Part shown: positions 30,298-38,920 of the stretch, one piece after another
Numbering within the stretch: the stretch's first letter is position 1
How the letters are laid out: each line of letters starts with the position of its first letter
Source: a virus
IMG/VR virus record: IMGVR_UViG_3300029911_000001
Location: 167,109 to 231,108 of that record
Strand: one strand, 5' to 3'
Length of the DNA stretch: 64,000 nucleotides
Made by a program: the position numbers and the translations under genes
The notes under the pieces: generated by a model
Databases searched by the model: none
Seen by the model: only the letters and a program-made list of their open reading frames with translations
What the model was told of the DNA's origin: nothing

Positions 30298-33200
30298 ATG
30301 AAGATTCAGACACAAGATGTTAGTACAAGTGAACTAACACAGAAGAGTACCAAGAAACCAAAGAAGGTAAAAGAACCAAAAGACATACGCTACGTGTTCC
30401 GCAAGATGCTCAAGGGCATCGACCTGCCCTCACTCAAGCAGCCATGGATGATTCAGAAGGCGTTCCGCCTCATCAACACCCCTGAAGACCTACAGGCTTG
30501 GGTTGATACCGTTCTCAACGACACGTCCCGCCACGTTGAACTCAACGGTGTGCTCACTCCTGTTGTCGCCCTCGACACTGAGAACACAGGACTTGATACT
30601 CGCATCCTAGTTGACCGCGTGCTGCGTGACGACGGGTCGTGGGAACTCACATACGAAGTCAAGGTTGAGATTGCAGGTATTTGCCTATCCTCCGATGGTA
30701 TGGATGGCATCTATATCCCCCTCACCCATGAGAAGGAAGACCAAGACCTCCTCATCCCGGCGATCAACCTCGACCGTGCGAAGTGCGCTGAGATTATACA
30801 ATACCTCTTCGACCGTTGCCACCTTGTCTTCTACAACGCGAAGTACGACCGCGAAGTCATGCGGCTCACCATGGGCATCAATTTCCGCCCGTACCCTCAC
30901 TTCGAAGACGTACAGGTTCTCGCCTACATCAACGACCCGAAGGCTGACCTTGGCGACAAGGGTAAGTACACGGGCTCGTCAGGTGGTTTAAAGGCCCTGT
31001 CGAAGAACGTCCTTGGCCTATCACAGATTGAGCTTGACCAGATTGCCAAGGTGAAGTGCGAATACTGCCCGGTCACCGAGAGCCCGTTCTGCCACTGCAC
31101 GCCTGAAGAGAAGAAAGTACTAAGTGCGGCTGGTAAGAAGCACTCTCTCAAGAATCAGTATGTACCATTTCCATGGATACCCACTGACATCGCTCTCTGG
31201 TACGCCGCTGGTGACGCTATCTGCACGTGGCTGCTATGGAAGAAGATGTATGAGCTTGCACGCAGCCGCAAGACCTCGCACACCATCGACCATGAACTGG
31301 TGGAGTCCATCACTTGGACTGAACGTCAGCGTTGGTTTGTTGACACCGACCGTCATGCTCGTACAGTGAGGGGTCACTCCAAGAAGATTGGCGAGATGCG
31401 TCAGCAGCTTCGCAAGATGGCTCTGGAGATGGGCTACGAAGAGACCAAGCAAGCTGATGGGTCGGTGATGGAGGATGAGCAGTTCAACCCCGGCTCGTCG
31501 CCGCAGCTTCAGACTCTCTTCTTCAAAATCAAGGGCTACTCCGTCACCAAGTTCACCGATGCTGGTAACCCGTCGTGCGATGCTGAAGTGTTGGAAGACT
31601 TGTTCAAGGAACATCCAGACGATGACTTCCTGAAGCTGCTCATGCAGTACCGCGACTACATGGCTCTGCACCCCGGCAACCTCCGCTATGACCCCAACGA
31701 TCATACCGCTCGTATTTATCTCAAACAGAACGTCGTTGCTGGTGGACGCCTTGCTGCTGCTGGTGGAGACTTTGAAGTCGATGGTGGCTTCGGTCTGAAC
31801 CCGCAGGGCATCAAGAAGGTTGAGTCCTATCTGATGTGGAAGGTGAACGGAAACGTCCTCGACCCTGACCCTGAAGAAATCAACGACGAAGACATCATCG
31901 CGTACGAAGAGTCCGACCTGCATAAGTCCTGCTTCAACAAGGACAATAAGAAGGCACCGGGTATCATCAAGAACCACATCGGTAAGTACATGGGCTACGC
32001 CATTTGCTTGGTACCCTCATGCACGACCTGTGCGGACAAATATGGCATACTCATCCCGGATACCAAGATGGACGCTAACGAGGTCATCAACCTTCGTGTT
32101 CTGTTCCATGCTCCAAAGGGCTGGACGATGTTCTCGGTTGACTACTCGAACATCGAAATGCGTTGCGCTGCAAACGTATCGGGTGAGCCTGAATTCATCA
32201 ATGAGTTCCTTATCGGCAAGGGCGACTTCCACTCGCTTACTGCAAGCAAGGTCTTCCCTGAATTCACCGACCCCTCTACCTCTAAGGCTGTGCGTAAGAG
32301 CCTCCGTGACCTTGCGAAGATTATCAACTTTGCCCTGCTGTACGGCGGCACTGAGTTCACCATCTTCGAAAACATGAAGAAGAAGAAGCCGGACATCACT
32401 TGGGAAGAAGCCAAGGACATGGTTTCGAAGTATTGGGCTGGAGTTCCTGTGTTCTGGGAGTTCTGCCAGAGGAAGCAGAGCATCGCCAAGAACGAGATGC
32501 TTTGCAAGACGGCCACTGGTCGCATCATCAACTTCTCATCGGCCATGGAGACGCAGCACATCCGCGTCCCGACCGATGATGAGATGTCGAACTACTGGAA
32601 GTACCGCGAACTGATGAAGAAGTCAGAAGCGGCCAAGAAAGAAGGCGATGGGGATAAGTCGGGTACCTACCGTGCAATGGCTGACCGTCTGTGGAAAGAC
32701 CCGGACAGCGGAGTACGCAATGCCATGGACTACAACAAGTTCATGGGCAAGATTCAGCGCGTCTCGGTCAACGTCCCCTTGCAAGGTCTCGCTGGTGACT
32801 TCATGCGTATGGCATTGAACCGTATCCGTAAGTGGGTAGAGTCTGACCCTCTGGTGCAGTCCGTGTTCCATCTGCATTGCTCAGTTCACGACGAAATCGA
32901 CTTCATCGTCAAGAACGAGTACGCCCCGTTCGTCCTGCCTCGCATCACCCGGCTGATGAAGCTGCGTGCCCTGCATGAGAAGATGGGTTGGAAGGTTCCG
33001 ATTGAAGCAGACGCGGAGTACGGTCGTTCGTGGGACGTTGAGCATCACCTTACCGGAGACGAGGATCACAAGGCCGCTGCGTGGACTGAAATCAAGGGGA
33101 TGTCAACGTACATCCCAGACAACTGGGACATCGACACGCTCAAGAACCTCATCCGTGCTGTTGGCACTGGTGAAGAAGCACGTATCGAACGGGCGAAGAC

Positions 33201-34128
33201 CTTCCTCAAGGAGAACCTACACCCTCGTGCGTTCAATGCAGCCGGTACCTTCTTCGAAGCGAAGGATGACAGGTCCCGTAAGAAGGCTCTCATCACTGCG
33301 CTTCAGTTGGATGAGTTCTGGCGTATCGACAGCATCCCCGATAACGAGAACGACAAGCTGGAGACCCTTGCTCAGTTTGAGGGCCGCAATGGCCTCGGCC
33401 CGGATAACCGTGACCCGATGACGCCGGAGTTTGGCTACCTCGGTGCCATCCCTCTGACGGCTAAGGTCAAGCGTCCTACCATCGAGATTCTGGGAGAGCC
33501 TGTGGACGTATCGTTGGTAGACGTTATGGTCTCGCCCAGCACCATCACGGTGTCGGTGCCTGAACCTGAACCTGAGGAGCAGCAGCTTACCCTCGACCTG
33601 AGTACGGAGCCTGAAGAAGAGGAGTCCGTGGTTGAAGATGAGGAGCCTGAGGTTGAATTAGAACCTGAAGAGGTAGCTGAGTTAGAAAGCCAGTTGGAAG
33701 ACCGTGAGCCGGGGCCGGGTGAAGTCATCCCGGAAGGTATCAAGGTTGACATCGAACCGGAGCCGGTGGTCGAGCCCCCCAAGGCTATGGCTGCTGCCGC
33801 TGGTGCTGCGTCTCCTCCTGTTGAGGATAGCGTCTTCGCTGACATCCCTGTCGCTCGTCCGAAGAAGGTTGTCGAAGTTGTTCATGAGCCTGTTGCAGCA
33901 CCGCAGCCGACGCTGGAGATTCCTCAGGACGGCAAGCCTACCTACGAGATGGTTGACTTGGACGAACCGAATATCATCCGTCTTCGCTCGATGATGGGCG
34001 ACGGCCCCAACACCATCCGGGTCATCTACCGGGGGCGTATCAACTACCTCAAGAACAAGGCTCGTAACACTCCTCCCGAAGAGTACGTCGTAGCAGTCCA
34101 CGGAATTTCACAGGTATCGAAGTCATGA
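30298..34128 (+). CDS. Family A DNA polymerase with an acidic C-terminal extension
   Basis: 1276 residues. 3'-5' exonuclease motif VVALDTENTGLD near residue 88; polymerase motif A FSVDYSNIEMR near 612, motif B RDLAKIINFALLYGG near 670, motif C SVHDEIDFIV near 861. Two Cys clusters (CEYCPVTESPFCHC near 254; CLVPSCTTC near 571) are unusual inserts and may bind zinc. After about residue 940 come extra domains, a Pro/Glu-rich acidic linker (about 1087-1160) and a small C-terminal domain. The replicative polymerase. Confidence 0.93.
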   Translation: MKIQTQDVSTSELTQKSTKKPKKVKEPKDIRYVFRKMLKGIDLPSLKQPWMIQKAFRLINTPEDLQAWVDTVLNDTSRHVELNGVLTPVVALDTENTGLDTRILVDRVLRDDGSWELTYEVKVEIAGICLSSDGMDGIYIPLTHEKEDQDLLIPAINLDRAKCAEIIQYLFDRCHLVFYNAKYDREVMRLTMGINFRPYPHFEDVQVLAYINDPKADLGDKGKYTGSSGGLKALSKNVLGLSQIELDQIAKVKCEYCPVTESPFCHCTPEEKKVLSAAGKKHSLKNQYVPFPWIPTDIALWYAAGDAICTWLLWKKMYELARSRKTSHTIDHELVESITWTERQRWFVDTDRHARTVRGHSKKIGEMRQQLRKMALEMGYEETKQADGSVMEDEQFNPGSSPQLQTLFFKIKGYSVTKFTDAGNPSCDAEVLEDLFKEHPDDDFLKLLMQYRDYMALHPGNLRYDPNDHTARIYLKQNVVAGGRLAAAGGDFEVDGGFGLNPQGIKKVESYLMWKVNGNVLDPDPEEINDEDIIAYEESDLHKSCFNKDNKKAPGIIKNHIGKYMGYAICLVPSCTTCADKYGILIPDTKMDANEVINLRVLFHAPKGWTMFSVDYSNIEMRCAANVSGEPEFINEFLIGKGDFHSLTASKVFPEFTDPSTSKAVRKSLRDLAKIINFALLYGGTEFTIFENMKKKKPDITWEEAKDMVSKYWAGVPVFWEFCQRKQSIAKNEMLCKTATGRIINFSSAMETQHIRVPTDDEMSNYWKYRELMKKSEAAKKEGDGDKSGTYRAMADRLWKDPDSGVRNAMDYNKFMGKIQRVSVNVPLQGLAGDFMRMALNRIRKWVESDPLVQSVFHLHCSVHDEIDFIVKNEYAPFVLPRITRLMKLRALHEKMGWKVPIEADAEYGRSWDVEHHLTGDEDHKAAAWTEIKGMSTYIPDNWDIDTLKNLIRAVGTGEEARIERAKTFLKENLHPRAFNAAGTFFEAKDDRSRKKALITALQLDEFWRIDSIPDNENDKLETLAQFEGRNGLGPDNRDPMTPEFGYLGAIPLTAKVKRPTIEILGEPVDVSLVDVMVSPSTITVSVPEPEPEEQQLTLDLSTEPEEEESVVEDEEPEVELEPEEVAELESQLEDREPGPGEVIPEGIKVDIEPEPVVEPPKAMAAAAGAASPPVEDSVFADIPVARPKKVVEVVHEPVAAPQPTLEIPQDGKPTYEMVDLDEPNIIRLRSMMGDGPNTIRVIYRGRINYLKNKARNTPPEEYVVAVHGISQVSKS

Positions 34129-34538
34129 TTAGAGCCTATGAAGTAGGTCTTCGCGGCCAAGACCATTGGACAACAGTCCACGCGGCGACCGCAGGTAAGG
34201 CAAAGTACAGCTTTTGGATGGATGTCAGGGACTGCCTTGAAGTGAAGTACATCGACGTTGTTAGCCGCGTGGCCGACAGCCTCTTTGTACAAACGGATGA
34301 GTTCCAACGTACAGCCAAGTATCGTGGAGTCCCCTTCGCAAGAATCGGGATGAAGGTGATGTTTGTAAGCGATGACAGCGAAGGCATCATCGTTGACAAG
34401 AACAGTTCAGCCAACTTCGAAGTGTATTTCACTTCAGGTCAGCACGCTGGTCTCACCCTCGGAGTCCATCCTAACTGGATGATTCGCTACCTTGATGACG
34501 CTGGAAATGTCATCAAGGAGTTTACGGATAATGAGTGA
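34125..34538 (+). CDS. Unknown protein
   Basis: 137 residues; ATG overlaps the polymerase stop. Mixed alpha/beta, no motif recognised. Probably co-translated with the polymerase. Confidence 0.6.
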   Translation: MIRAYEVGLRGQDHWTTVHAATAGKAKYSFWMDVRDCLEVKYIDVVSRVADSLFVQTDEFQRTAKYRGVPFARIGMKVMFVSDDSEGIIVDKNSSANFEVYFTSGQHAGLTLGVHPNWMIRYLDDAGNVIKEFTDNE

Positions 34539-35262
34539 CACACCGAAGTTTGACTTTGCTATAAACATTCCGGGGGCAGATAGCATTGGGTGCAAGCAAT
34601 GCCAATCCCCTTTTCATGAAGAGAAGGACTGCCCCCAAACGGAAACCAAGGAGTCGAAGTTCCAGTTCAAGTCTCGTAAAGAGATGGGGATGGAACCCGG
34701 CTCCTTGCCGTTTAAGTTCCGTGTAGACATCGACACGTCCAAGGACAGTGAAGTCGAAGTCGTGCGTAAGCGTTCCCTCATGCGGCTCAACTCCCACAAG
34801 GTCTACAACCTGATGGGATTCTCCGTCAAGGCCCATGAGAGCCAGAAGGCTACCATCGCGTGGCTCACCCGTCTGTTTGATGAACTGGACATTGACGACC
34901 CTGCCATGCAGGAAGAGCGTAAGGCTCTCACTCCTATCATCCAGACTCTCCAGACCGCGTTCCGGGAGATAGGTGAGATTCGCCAGAACAAGATACGTCA
35001 GGCTGAGCAGATGGAAGAGTTGGTATCCAAGGCCCGTAGCCGTGCCCGTCTCGTCCGTGAGCGTATCACCAAGAACGATGTCAATCAGCACAAGATGATG
35101 GACAACGACTTCTGGGTTCTGCGACTTCCTGACTCTTCTGTAGACGTACCTATTACGGCGGGGGATGTAGACCCCATGGAACTGCTCAAGGAAGCTGGTA
35201 AGGCCATTCTCGCAGCGGAAAGGTCAAAGCACCCTGAACCAGAACCAACAGATGAAGACTAA
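34531..35262 (+). CDS. Zinc-knuckle coiled-coil protein
   Basis: 243 residues from ATG 34531. CKQCQSPFHEEKDC is an exact C-x2-C-x4-H-x4-C zinc knuckle near residue 21, the retroviral nucleocapsid type, rare in phages. A basic domain and then a long charged helix (about 120-190) follow. Nucleic-acid binding is likely; the role is unknown. The ARH protein at 47139 has a similar knuckle. Confidence 0.65.
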   Translation: MSDTPKFDFAINIPGADSIGCKQCQSPFHEEKDCPQTETKESKFQFKSRKEMGMEPGSLPFKFRVDIDTSKDSEVEVVRKRSLMRLNSHKVYNLMGFSVKAHESQKATIAWLTRLFDELDIDDPAMQEERKALTPIIQTLQTAFREIGEIRQNKIRQAEQMEELVSKARSRARLVRERITKNDVNQHKMMDNDFWVLRLPDSSVDVPITAGDVDPMELLKEAGKAILAAERSKHPEPEPTDED

Positions 35263-35372
35263 GTTTTGCCAATATCTATGCCCTAAATAGAAGTCCTTGT
35301 TGTTTGCAGTCTTGCTGTTTTGTAGTCCCGAAGTGCAACGTAGTGAAAATTTGATGTTCGAGGCATAGTTAT
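35263..35372 (+). promoter_or_regulatory. Intergenic region before the portal gene
   Basis: 110 nt between replication and head genes. T-rich (cttgttgtttgcagtcttgc) with no terminator and no promoter matching the 16-nt-spacer class. A late promoter of another type may be here but cannot be defined. Confidence 0.3.
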
Positions 35373-37865
35373 ATGGCAGAAGATGATAAGAAGGCTTCAT
35401 CGCGTGAGCGTGGCAGCAACACCCAGATAAAGACCACCGTCCGCAAAGTCGCCAGTGACAAAGCGGGTAAAGAGTATGCTTCCGCTGGTCGTTGGAGCCG
35501 CATGAAAAACGGCAGTGACAACGAAATCATTGATGACCACCGGATTCAGGCTATACGTCAGGCCGCTAAAGGTGATGTATCTACTCCCAATGCAGGTTGG
35601 GGAATGTATGAGCGAGTCAAGACAGGTGCCCTATTCTCTGACGGCTCTCTCGGCTATGCCGACATCCAAGATTCTAACAACATAGGTTACTACAGCTACG
35701 AGTTCCCGGTTGATGCCCTTGAGCTACCCTCATCGCGTCCCGAAGAACTCCGCTTTTATCGTCTTGCGTACGACCGTGACCCAATCGTAGGCCGTGCTAT
35801 CGACATGCACACCGAACTCCCGCTCTCCAAGATGGTGTTGGAGAAGCCGAAGTGTTCGAGTCAGGAATATGCTGACTACATCTACGACTACTACACGGGT
35901 CTGGTGAACAACACCAAGTTGTTCCAAGTCCTCATCGACGCTGTGCGTGAATACTGGACGATTGGTGAAGCCTTCCTCTTCGTTGAAGAGTACGGTGACG
36001 CCATTGAACCCTGCCCTGCTGCCAAGAAGCAGTTGAAGAAGCGTGGTCGTGGCGGTCAAGGCTCCGACCCAACCAAGGAATCCCAGAACGGACCTCTTGG
36101 TGGAACCTCTGGTCAGATTCTGGACTTCCTCTCGCCGGAGAAGACCTCATCATGGGCTAAGAAGCGTTCGGCTGACATCGCTGCTTTCAAGAAGGCTGGT
36201 CTAGCTTTCAGCACAAGCGATTCACTCGATGTGGTGAAGCAGGAAATCCTTATCAAGAAGGCCGCTCTCAACACGGGCATCATCAAGCTTGCTAAAGAAC
36301 TCTCCCGCTCCACTGCTGACGACACGTACCCCCTCTCTATCACAGCGGCTCCCGGCGACCCGCCTCCGACCCCGGCTGGGGGTGACGCTCCTCCGGCTGA
36401 TGCTGGTGGTGACCCCAGTGCGGCTCCTGCTGAAGGCGACCCGATGGGTGACGCCGGTCTCGAAGGAGTGGACGGTGCCGGTGGTGAAGACCTCGGCGGC
36501 GGACTTGAAGGTGGAGACCTCGGCGGTGGCGGAATGCCGATGCCGGGTGGTGGAGGAGGCGGTGGTAGCTTTGGTGGTCCCAGTACCCCTGCTGGATCAG
36601 CGGATGGCGTACGTGAAGCCATAGGTATGGGTGCATCCATCTCAGCCCAACGCGAAATCATGGAGATGAAGCACTATCTCCGCTTGCTCGAAAAGAAGAA
36701 GCAGTTGCTCGAAGAACTGCAAGAGATTCGCCAGAAGAAAAAGGAAGAGCTTGAACTATTTGAGCACGTTGTGAACCCTGACTACGAGGGCTTCGACCGC
36801 GTGCAGATTCTCCAGCCCGAACAGGTTGAAATGGCAGCGGATGGTTTGATGGGCGACGAGCCCACCATCTACTACAAACCACCGGAGAAGCAGAAGGAAG
36901 CTTACATGGAAGACTCCGACGTTGCTCCTGAAGTTAAGGACACGCTCCAGTCTGACGGTAAGATTGCCCTCAACCAAGACCCGTTCAAGGGAAGCTACGT
37001 CATTCATTTCGCTCGTAAGAAGAGCGGCTACGAACTTCATGGCCGTTCCATTCTTCAGCGTGTCATTCGTACCGTCATCTATCGTGAGAAGCTGCGTCAG
37101 GTTCAGAGCACGCTTGCTTCACGTAACATGACGCCGAAGACGCTGGTCATCGCCCCAGACATCCCACCGTCCGAAGTCATGGCTCTGCGTGCCCACATTG
37201 ACGAAGCTAAGAGCGACCCGGACTATTCAGTCGTTCTCAACTACGAAGCCCGTTGGGATGAAATTGGTTCCGAAGGTCGTCTCCTCTCGCTCGATGCTGA
37301 GTGGCAGCACACCAACTCGGACTTGTCCATCGGTCTCGGCCTGTCCCCAGAACTCCTCATCGGTGAAGGCATGTACAGCGGTAATAGGGTCCAGATGCAA
37401 CTGATGGAAGTGTCATATACCCAGTTTCGTGACGTTTTGACTGGTATTATTGAAGATCAAATCTTTCGCCCCGTAGCAATGAAGAAGGGCTTCTATGAGA
37501 TGGACAAATATGGGAGACCACGTTGGATTTACCCTAAAGTATCGTTCAGTCGAATGGCTCTTCGAGATGAAGGTGACACTTACGACCAACTCTTCAATCT
37601 GTACTCTAAGGGGTCAGTACCGGTTAGCACCCTACTAGAGTTCCTCAATATTGACGCCGAAGATACTCGTAGAAAATTAGAGGACGATTTATTTACGGTG
37701 AATGATAGCAAGTTCAACGAGATGCTGTCCAACATTTACGGCAGTATCGGAGAAATAATTATGGAGAAATCGGACATAGTTACAAGAATCATTAAGGGGC
37801 TAACGTTGGATGAGGAAGATAACGAAGCCGGAGAAGGTCCGTCGGGCTCCGGCGAGGGTATGTAA
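35373..37865 (+). CDS. Portal protein with a Gly/Pro-rich insertion
   Basis: 830 residues. The N-terminal wing (RFYRLAYDRDPIVGRAIDMH) and the C-terminal clip/stem part (IHFARKKSGYELHGRSILQR; LLIGEGMYSGNRVQMQL) fit large-phage portals. Residues about 320-410 are almost all Gly, Pro, Ala and Asp, an insertion without defined fold. From about 37400 to the stop the DNA becomes A+T-richer, next to the HNH gene. Confidence 0.75.
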   Translation: MAEDDKKASSRERGSNTQIKTTVRKVASDKAGKEYASAGRWSRMKNGSDNEIIDDHRIQAIRQAAKGDVSTPNAGWGMYERVKTGALFSDGSLGYADIQDSNNIGYYSYEFPVDALELPSSRPEELRFYRLAYDRDPIVGRAIDMHTELPLSKMVLEKPKCSSQEYADYIYDYYTGLVNNTKLFQVLIDAVREYWTIGEAFLFVEEYGDAIEPCPAAKKQLKKRGRGGQGSDPTKESQNGPLGGTSGQILDFLSPEKTSSWAKKRSADIAAFKKAGLAFSTSDSLDVVKQEILIKKAALNTGIIKLAKELSRSTADDTYPLSITAAPGDPPPTPAGGDAPPADAGGDPSAAPAEGDPMGDAGLEGVDGAGGEDLGGGLEGGDLGGGGMPMPGGGGGGGSFGGPSTPAGSADGVREAIGMGASISAQREIMEMKHYLRLLEKKKQLLEELQEIRQKKKEELELFEHVVNPDYEGFDRVQILQPEQVEMAADGLMGDEPTIYYKPPEKQKEAYMEDSDVAPEVKDTLQSDGKIALNQDPFKGSYVIHFARKKSGYELHGRSILQRVIRTVIYREKLRQVQSTLASRNMTPKTLVIAPDIPPSEVMALRAHIDEAKSDPDYSVVLNYEARWDEIGSEGRLLSLDAEWQHTNSDLSIGLGLSPELLIGEGMYSGNRVQMQLMEVSYTQFRDVLTGIIEDQIFRPVAMKKGFYEMDKYGRPRWIYPKVSFSRMALRDEGDTYDQLFNLYSKGSVPVSTLLEFLNIDAEDTRRKLEDDLFTVNDSKFNEMLSNIYGSIGEIIMEKSDIVTRIIKGLTLDEEDNEAGEGPSGSGEGM
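37827..37853 (+). promoter_or_regulatory. Hairpin next to the HNH ribosome site
   Basis: GCCGGAG (37827-37833) and CTCCGGC (37847-37853) form a 7-bp stem ending one base before the GAGGG (37854-37858) used by ATG 37866. Confidence 0.4.
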
Positions 37866-38411
37866 ATGTCAAGACGACCTCTACAGTTAGAGGGGAAGCG
37901 GTTCGGAAAACTGCTAGTTATAGCAAGAGCCGAACCGCCTACATCTCATAAGGATGAGCACGTTCATTGGAGTTGCAAGTGTGATTGCGGTAATACTTCT
38001 TTAGTATCTAGTAGCAACCTCAACAAAGGTAAAAATGGGGTTAGAGGTTGCCGTAATTGTTCTTACGCGGTTAAAACCAACCCATGGTTTCAAGTCTACG
38101 GTCTATATCAGCGCAATGCGAAGCAGACAGGAAAGGACTTTTTTCTTTCAGAAGAGTTGTTTGCCAAATTGATTAGTCAGCCCTGTGACTACTGCGGTCA
38201 AGCTCCCTCGCAGAAGCTCTGGCAGGGCACGCATGACACCGGACGCCAAGAGTTCCGCTGGAACGGTCTTGACCGTATCGACTCCTCCAAAGGGTACACC
38301 GAGGACAATGTAGTCCCCTGTTGCAAAACCTGCAATGCAATGAAATCGGACAAAACTCGTGAAGAATTCTTGTCAGCTATTGAAGCCATTTATAGGTGGC
38401 AAGCTAGATGA
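37866..38411 (+). CDS. HNH homing endonuclease
   Basis: 181 residues. CKCDCGNTSLVSSSNLNKG zinc region, CDYCGQ, FRWNGLDRIDSSKGYTEDNV, CCKTCNAMK. Paralogue of the nuclease at 4179. It follows the portal stop at once and overlaps the next gene by 4 nt. Confidence 0.9.
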   Translation: MSRRPLQLEGKRFGKLLVIARAEPPTSHKDEHVHWSCKCDCGNTSLVSSSNLNKGKNGVRGCRNCSYAVKTNPWFQVYGLYQRNAKQTGKDFFLSEELFAKLISQPCDYCGQAPSQKLWQGTHDTGRQEFRWNGLDRIDSSKGYTEDNVVPCCKTCNAMKSDKTREEFLSAIEAIYRWQAR

Positions 38412-38920
38412 AATTCACGGCTAAACTCCTTCAAAAATCAGACGCTCTCTACCATGGTACCAGCATGTCTGGCATCGTAGGCATCCTGCGGGACAATGCG
38501 ATTAATGAGGGTGTTCATTGGGGTAGAAATAATGAACCCCATGGAGTTCGGCTCACCCGCAGCAAACAGGTGGCGATGAGCTTCGCCGTTGAGGGTTTGG
38601 GTGGGGATGAAGGCGCGGTGATTGAGTTTGACCCAGCCAAGCTGGCAAAGGATTTCAAGCTTCAGGACTATGAGGACGTAGACAGTAGGGGAGATAAATG
38701 GCAACAGCCAGAAGAAGAGGTGGTAGTTCTCACCCCGAAGATAACCAACGTCAAAAGGTACATCACCGGCATCTATCTCAAGCCTTTCTCTACCTCTGAG
38801 GCTGTTAATGATTATGCCCAACTGGTGGAAGAGGAAGAACGCATGTCGGCAGGAGATTGGAAACATGGGTACCAACGTCTGCTCAAGAATCCCTTGGTCA
38901 AGAAGGGAGCGCACGCATGA
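38408..38920 (+). CDS. ADP-ribosyltransferase-like protein
   Basis: 170 residues. ALYHGTSMSGIVGILRDN, GVRLTRSKQVAMSFA and VIEFDPAKL resemble the H-Y-E type ART fold (NAD-binding His/Tyr then a Ser strand). The third catalytic residue is not certain; EEEVVVLTP is a candidate. It may be an injected modifier, as it lies between portal and tail-type genes like T4 Alt. RES or RNA 2'-phosphotransferase folds are alternatives. Confidence 0.6.
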   Translation: MKFTAKLLQKSDALYHGTSMSGIVGILRDNAINEGVHWGRNNEPHGVRLTRSKQVAMSFAVEGLGGDEGAVIEFDPAKLAKDFKLQDYEDVDSRGDKWQQPEEEVVVLTPKITNVKRYITGIYLKPFSTSEAVNDYAQLVEEEERMSAGDWKHGYQRLLKNPLVKKGAHA

